Assembly (NCBI GenBank): GCA_937914905.1
Contig: CALESU010000128.1
Coordinates: 1 to 5,872 of the forward strand
Direction of reading: 5' to 3'
Source: an uncultured bacterium
GTDB taxonomy: Bacteria > Patescibacteriota > Microgenomatia > UBA1406 > GWC2-37-13
Length of the DNA: 5,872 nt
The position numbers were made by a program, and so were the translations under genes. This document shows positions 4,990 through 5,872 of the stretch, piece after piece (the stretch's first letter is position 1; the number at the start of each line of letters is the position of its first letter). The notes beneath the pieces are model-generated. The model ran no database searches. It was given only the letters and a program-made list of their open reading frames with translations, and had not been told where the DNA came from.

Positions 4990-5872
4990 TCACTCTCTCC
5001 CCCACCACACCGCCATCAAGGTGGTAATGGGTACTGCAGACACGATCCCGATGCTTGCAACAAGGGTTCGGACGATCTCTGTTGCCACAATCTCCATATT
5101 GAGAACTTGCCACAAGGTGCCCAGTTGAGTGCTTGAAAACAACACAAAAAGAGGGAGCGCGACTCCCGCATACACAAGGACAAGCGTGTTGACAAGAGAC
5201 GCTATATGATCTCTCCCCACATCCATTGACTCTCTAAAAAGTTCCCATTTCGTATACTTGGGATTTGCCTTTCGGAGCTTTGCTACAATTGAAGTTTGAG
5301 AAATGGTGATGTCATCTAGAACTCCCATCGCACCAATGACGATTCCCGCAAGAAGCAAACCTTGAATACTTATTGTAGATCCGGAATTTGTGGTGATAAA
5401 CGTTGCTTCTTCAGCGGCGTATCCGGTCAATTTGGCAAACGACACAAAGATGAATGCAAGAACACCCGTTATCGCAAGAGTGAGAAACGTACTAAGCACT
5501 GATATGGTTGTTTTTGTGCTAATTCCATGTGAAATGTAAAATGATGCAGGGATGATGAGTATGGATGCTATAAGTGAAATGAGTAATGGATTATTGCCCA
5601 AGATAATTTGAGGAACAATGAGCTGTGCAATCACCACAAACGAAAACCCCATAGCGATAAATGAAAGAAGGCCTTTCTTTCGACCTATGACCGCAACGAC
5701 CACGAAAAAAAGTGCGAATAAAACTCCTAAGGGAACAAGCCGTACCTGATCAGTGATTGTGAGTTGTTTTTTTCCATCCGGCGTTTGGAGGAACGAAGTC
5801 AACACTTCATCTCCTTTTTGAATTCTCTGCGTCTGCAATTGTTTTTCATCAAAAAAAAAAAAAAAAAAAGTC
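4990..5872 (-). CDS. YibE/F-family multi-spanning membrane protein, N-terminus beyond the window
   Basis: This is an integral membrane protein of the YibE/F family, whose biochemical role is not settled. The frame is open to the right edge; the TTG at 5838 is only the first start-like codon, and the in-frame residues before it (DEKQLQ after six Phe codons) continue naturally. The segment QKGDEVLTSF and DGKKQLTITDQVR is the end of the non-membrane N-terminal domain seen in the family. Numbered from that TTG, about seven hydrophobic segments follow at 33-51, 56-76, 83-102, 110-137, 158-176, 214-236 and 254-277. Family-typical motifs are GAMGVLDDITISQTSIV (169-185) and DVGRDHIASLVNTLVLVYAG (206-225), the latter with Gly-Arg-Asp-His at the membrane edge. 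The C-terminus (AVPITTLMAVWWGRE, TGA stop) looks complete. It is convergent with the helical-protein gene, with 36 bases between the stops. The 19-base homopolymer near the edge makes the frame beyond 5851 uncertain. Confidence 0.92.
   Translation of the reverse strand, partial: TFFFFFFDEKQLQTQRIQKGDEVLTSFLQTPDGKKQLTITDQVRLVPLGVLFALFFVVVAVIGRKKGLLSFIAMGFSFVVIAQLIVPQIILGNNPLLISLIASILIIPASFYISHGISTKTTISVLSTFLTLAITGVLAFIFVSFAKLTGYAAEEATFITTNSGSTISIQGLLLAGIVIGAMGVLDDITISQTSIVAKLRKANPKYTKWELFRESMDVGRDHIASLVNTLVLVYAGVALPLFVLFSSTQLGTLWQVLNMEIVATEIVRTLVASIGIVSAVPITTLMAVWWGRE
5851..5869. repeat. 19-base A homopolymer (T on the coding strand of the YibE/F gene)
   Basis: Nineteen consecutive A lie three bases from the window edge. 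On the coding strand they read as six Phe codons in frame with the YibE/F gene. The run may be a real slippery tract or a place where an assembly ended and the length is unreliable. Confidence 0.9.

Noticed and set aside
1261..4992. UGA read as glycine, as in some Patescibacteria lineages
   Set aside because: UGA closes the secreted protein, the nuclease and the YibE/F protein at sensible C-termini, so it works as a stop.

Overview
The window looks like a piece of a bacterial chromosome, most probably from the Patescibacteria (Candidate Phyla Radiation). This is an inference. It rests on the Y-family polymerase, whose thumb and little-finger wording resembles polymerases I associate with that group, on start codons without recognisable Shine-Dalgarno sequences, on a small membrane-anchored staphylococcal-type nuclease, and on a large helical protein I cannot assign. 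UGA is a normal stop here: three genes end on it at sensible places, so the recoded Gracilibacteria/Absconditabacteria code does not apply. I see no phage, transposon, plasmid or CRISPR signature.

Layout from left to right. (1) The 3' part of a Y-family translesion DNA polymerase, plus strand, cut by the window edge at about residue 13. (2) Convergent to it, on the minus strand, a secreted protein with a signal peptide, a Pro/Thr/Ser-rich linker and two almost identical 83-residue beta-type repeats. (3) A complete tRNA-Pro(UGG) on the minus strand with an encoded CCA tail. (4) Divergent from the tRNA, a membrane-anchored staphylococcal-type nuclease (thermonuclease) with the full catalytic set. 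The -10 elements of the tRNA and the nuclease appear to overlap in a shared, symmetric 8-bp sequence. (5) A two-frame locus on the plus strand: a 103-codon ORF that overlaps a 597-codon ORF in the +1 frame. Joining them at a TTTTTAAAAA tract gives one uninterrupted protein of about 687 residues, cytosolic in appearance, alpha-helical with a coiled-coil tail and of unknown function. (6) Convergent to it, a multi-spanning YibE/F-family membrane protein on the minus strand that runs off the right edge through a 19-A homopolymer.

There is no gene-free stretch longer than 300 bases. The spaces between genes are short (about 30 to 90 bases) and hold the tRNA, candidate promoters and weak dyads; I found no convincing rho-independent terminator. 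The genes do not form one operon or an obvious pathway. The nuclease and the repeat protein both point to the cell surface, and the polymerase to DNA damage tolerance. The least ordinary items are the possible +1 recoding (or frameshift mutation) in the unknown helical protein, the very recent internal duplication in the secreted protein, and the long homopolymer inside the YibE/F reading frame.
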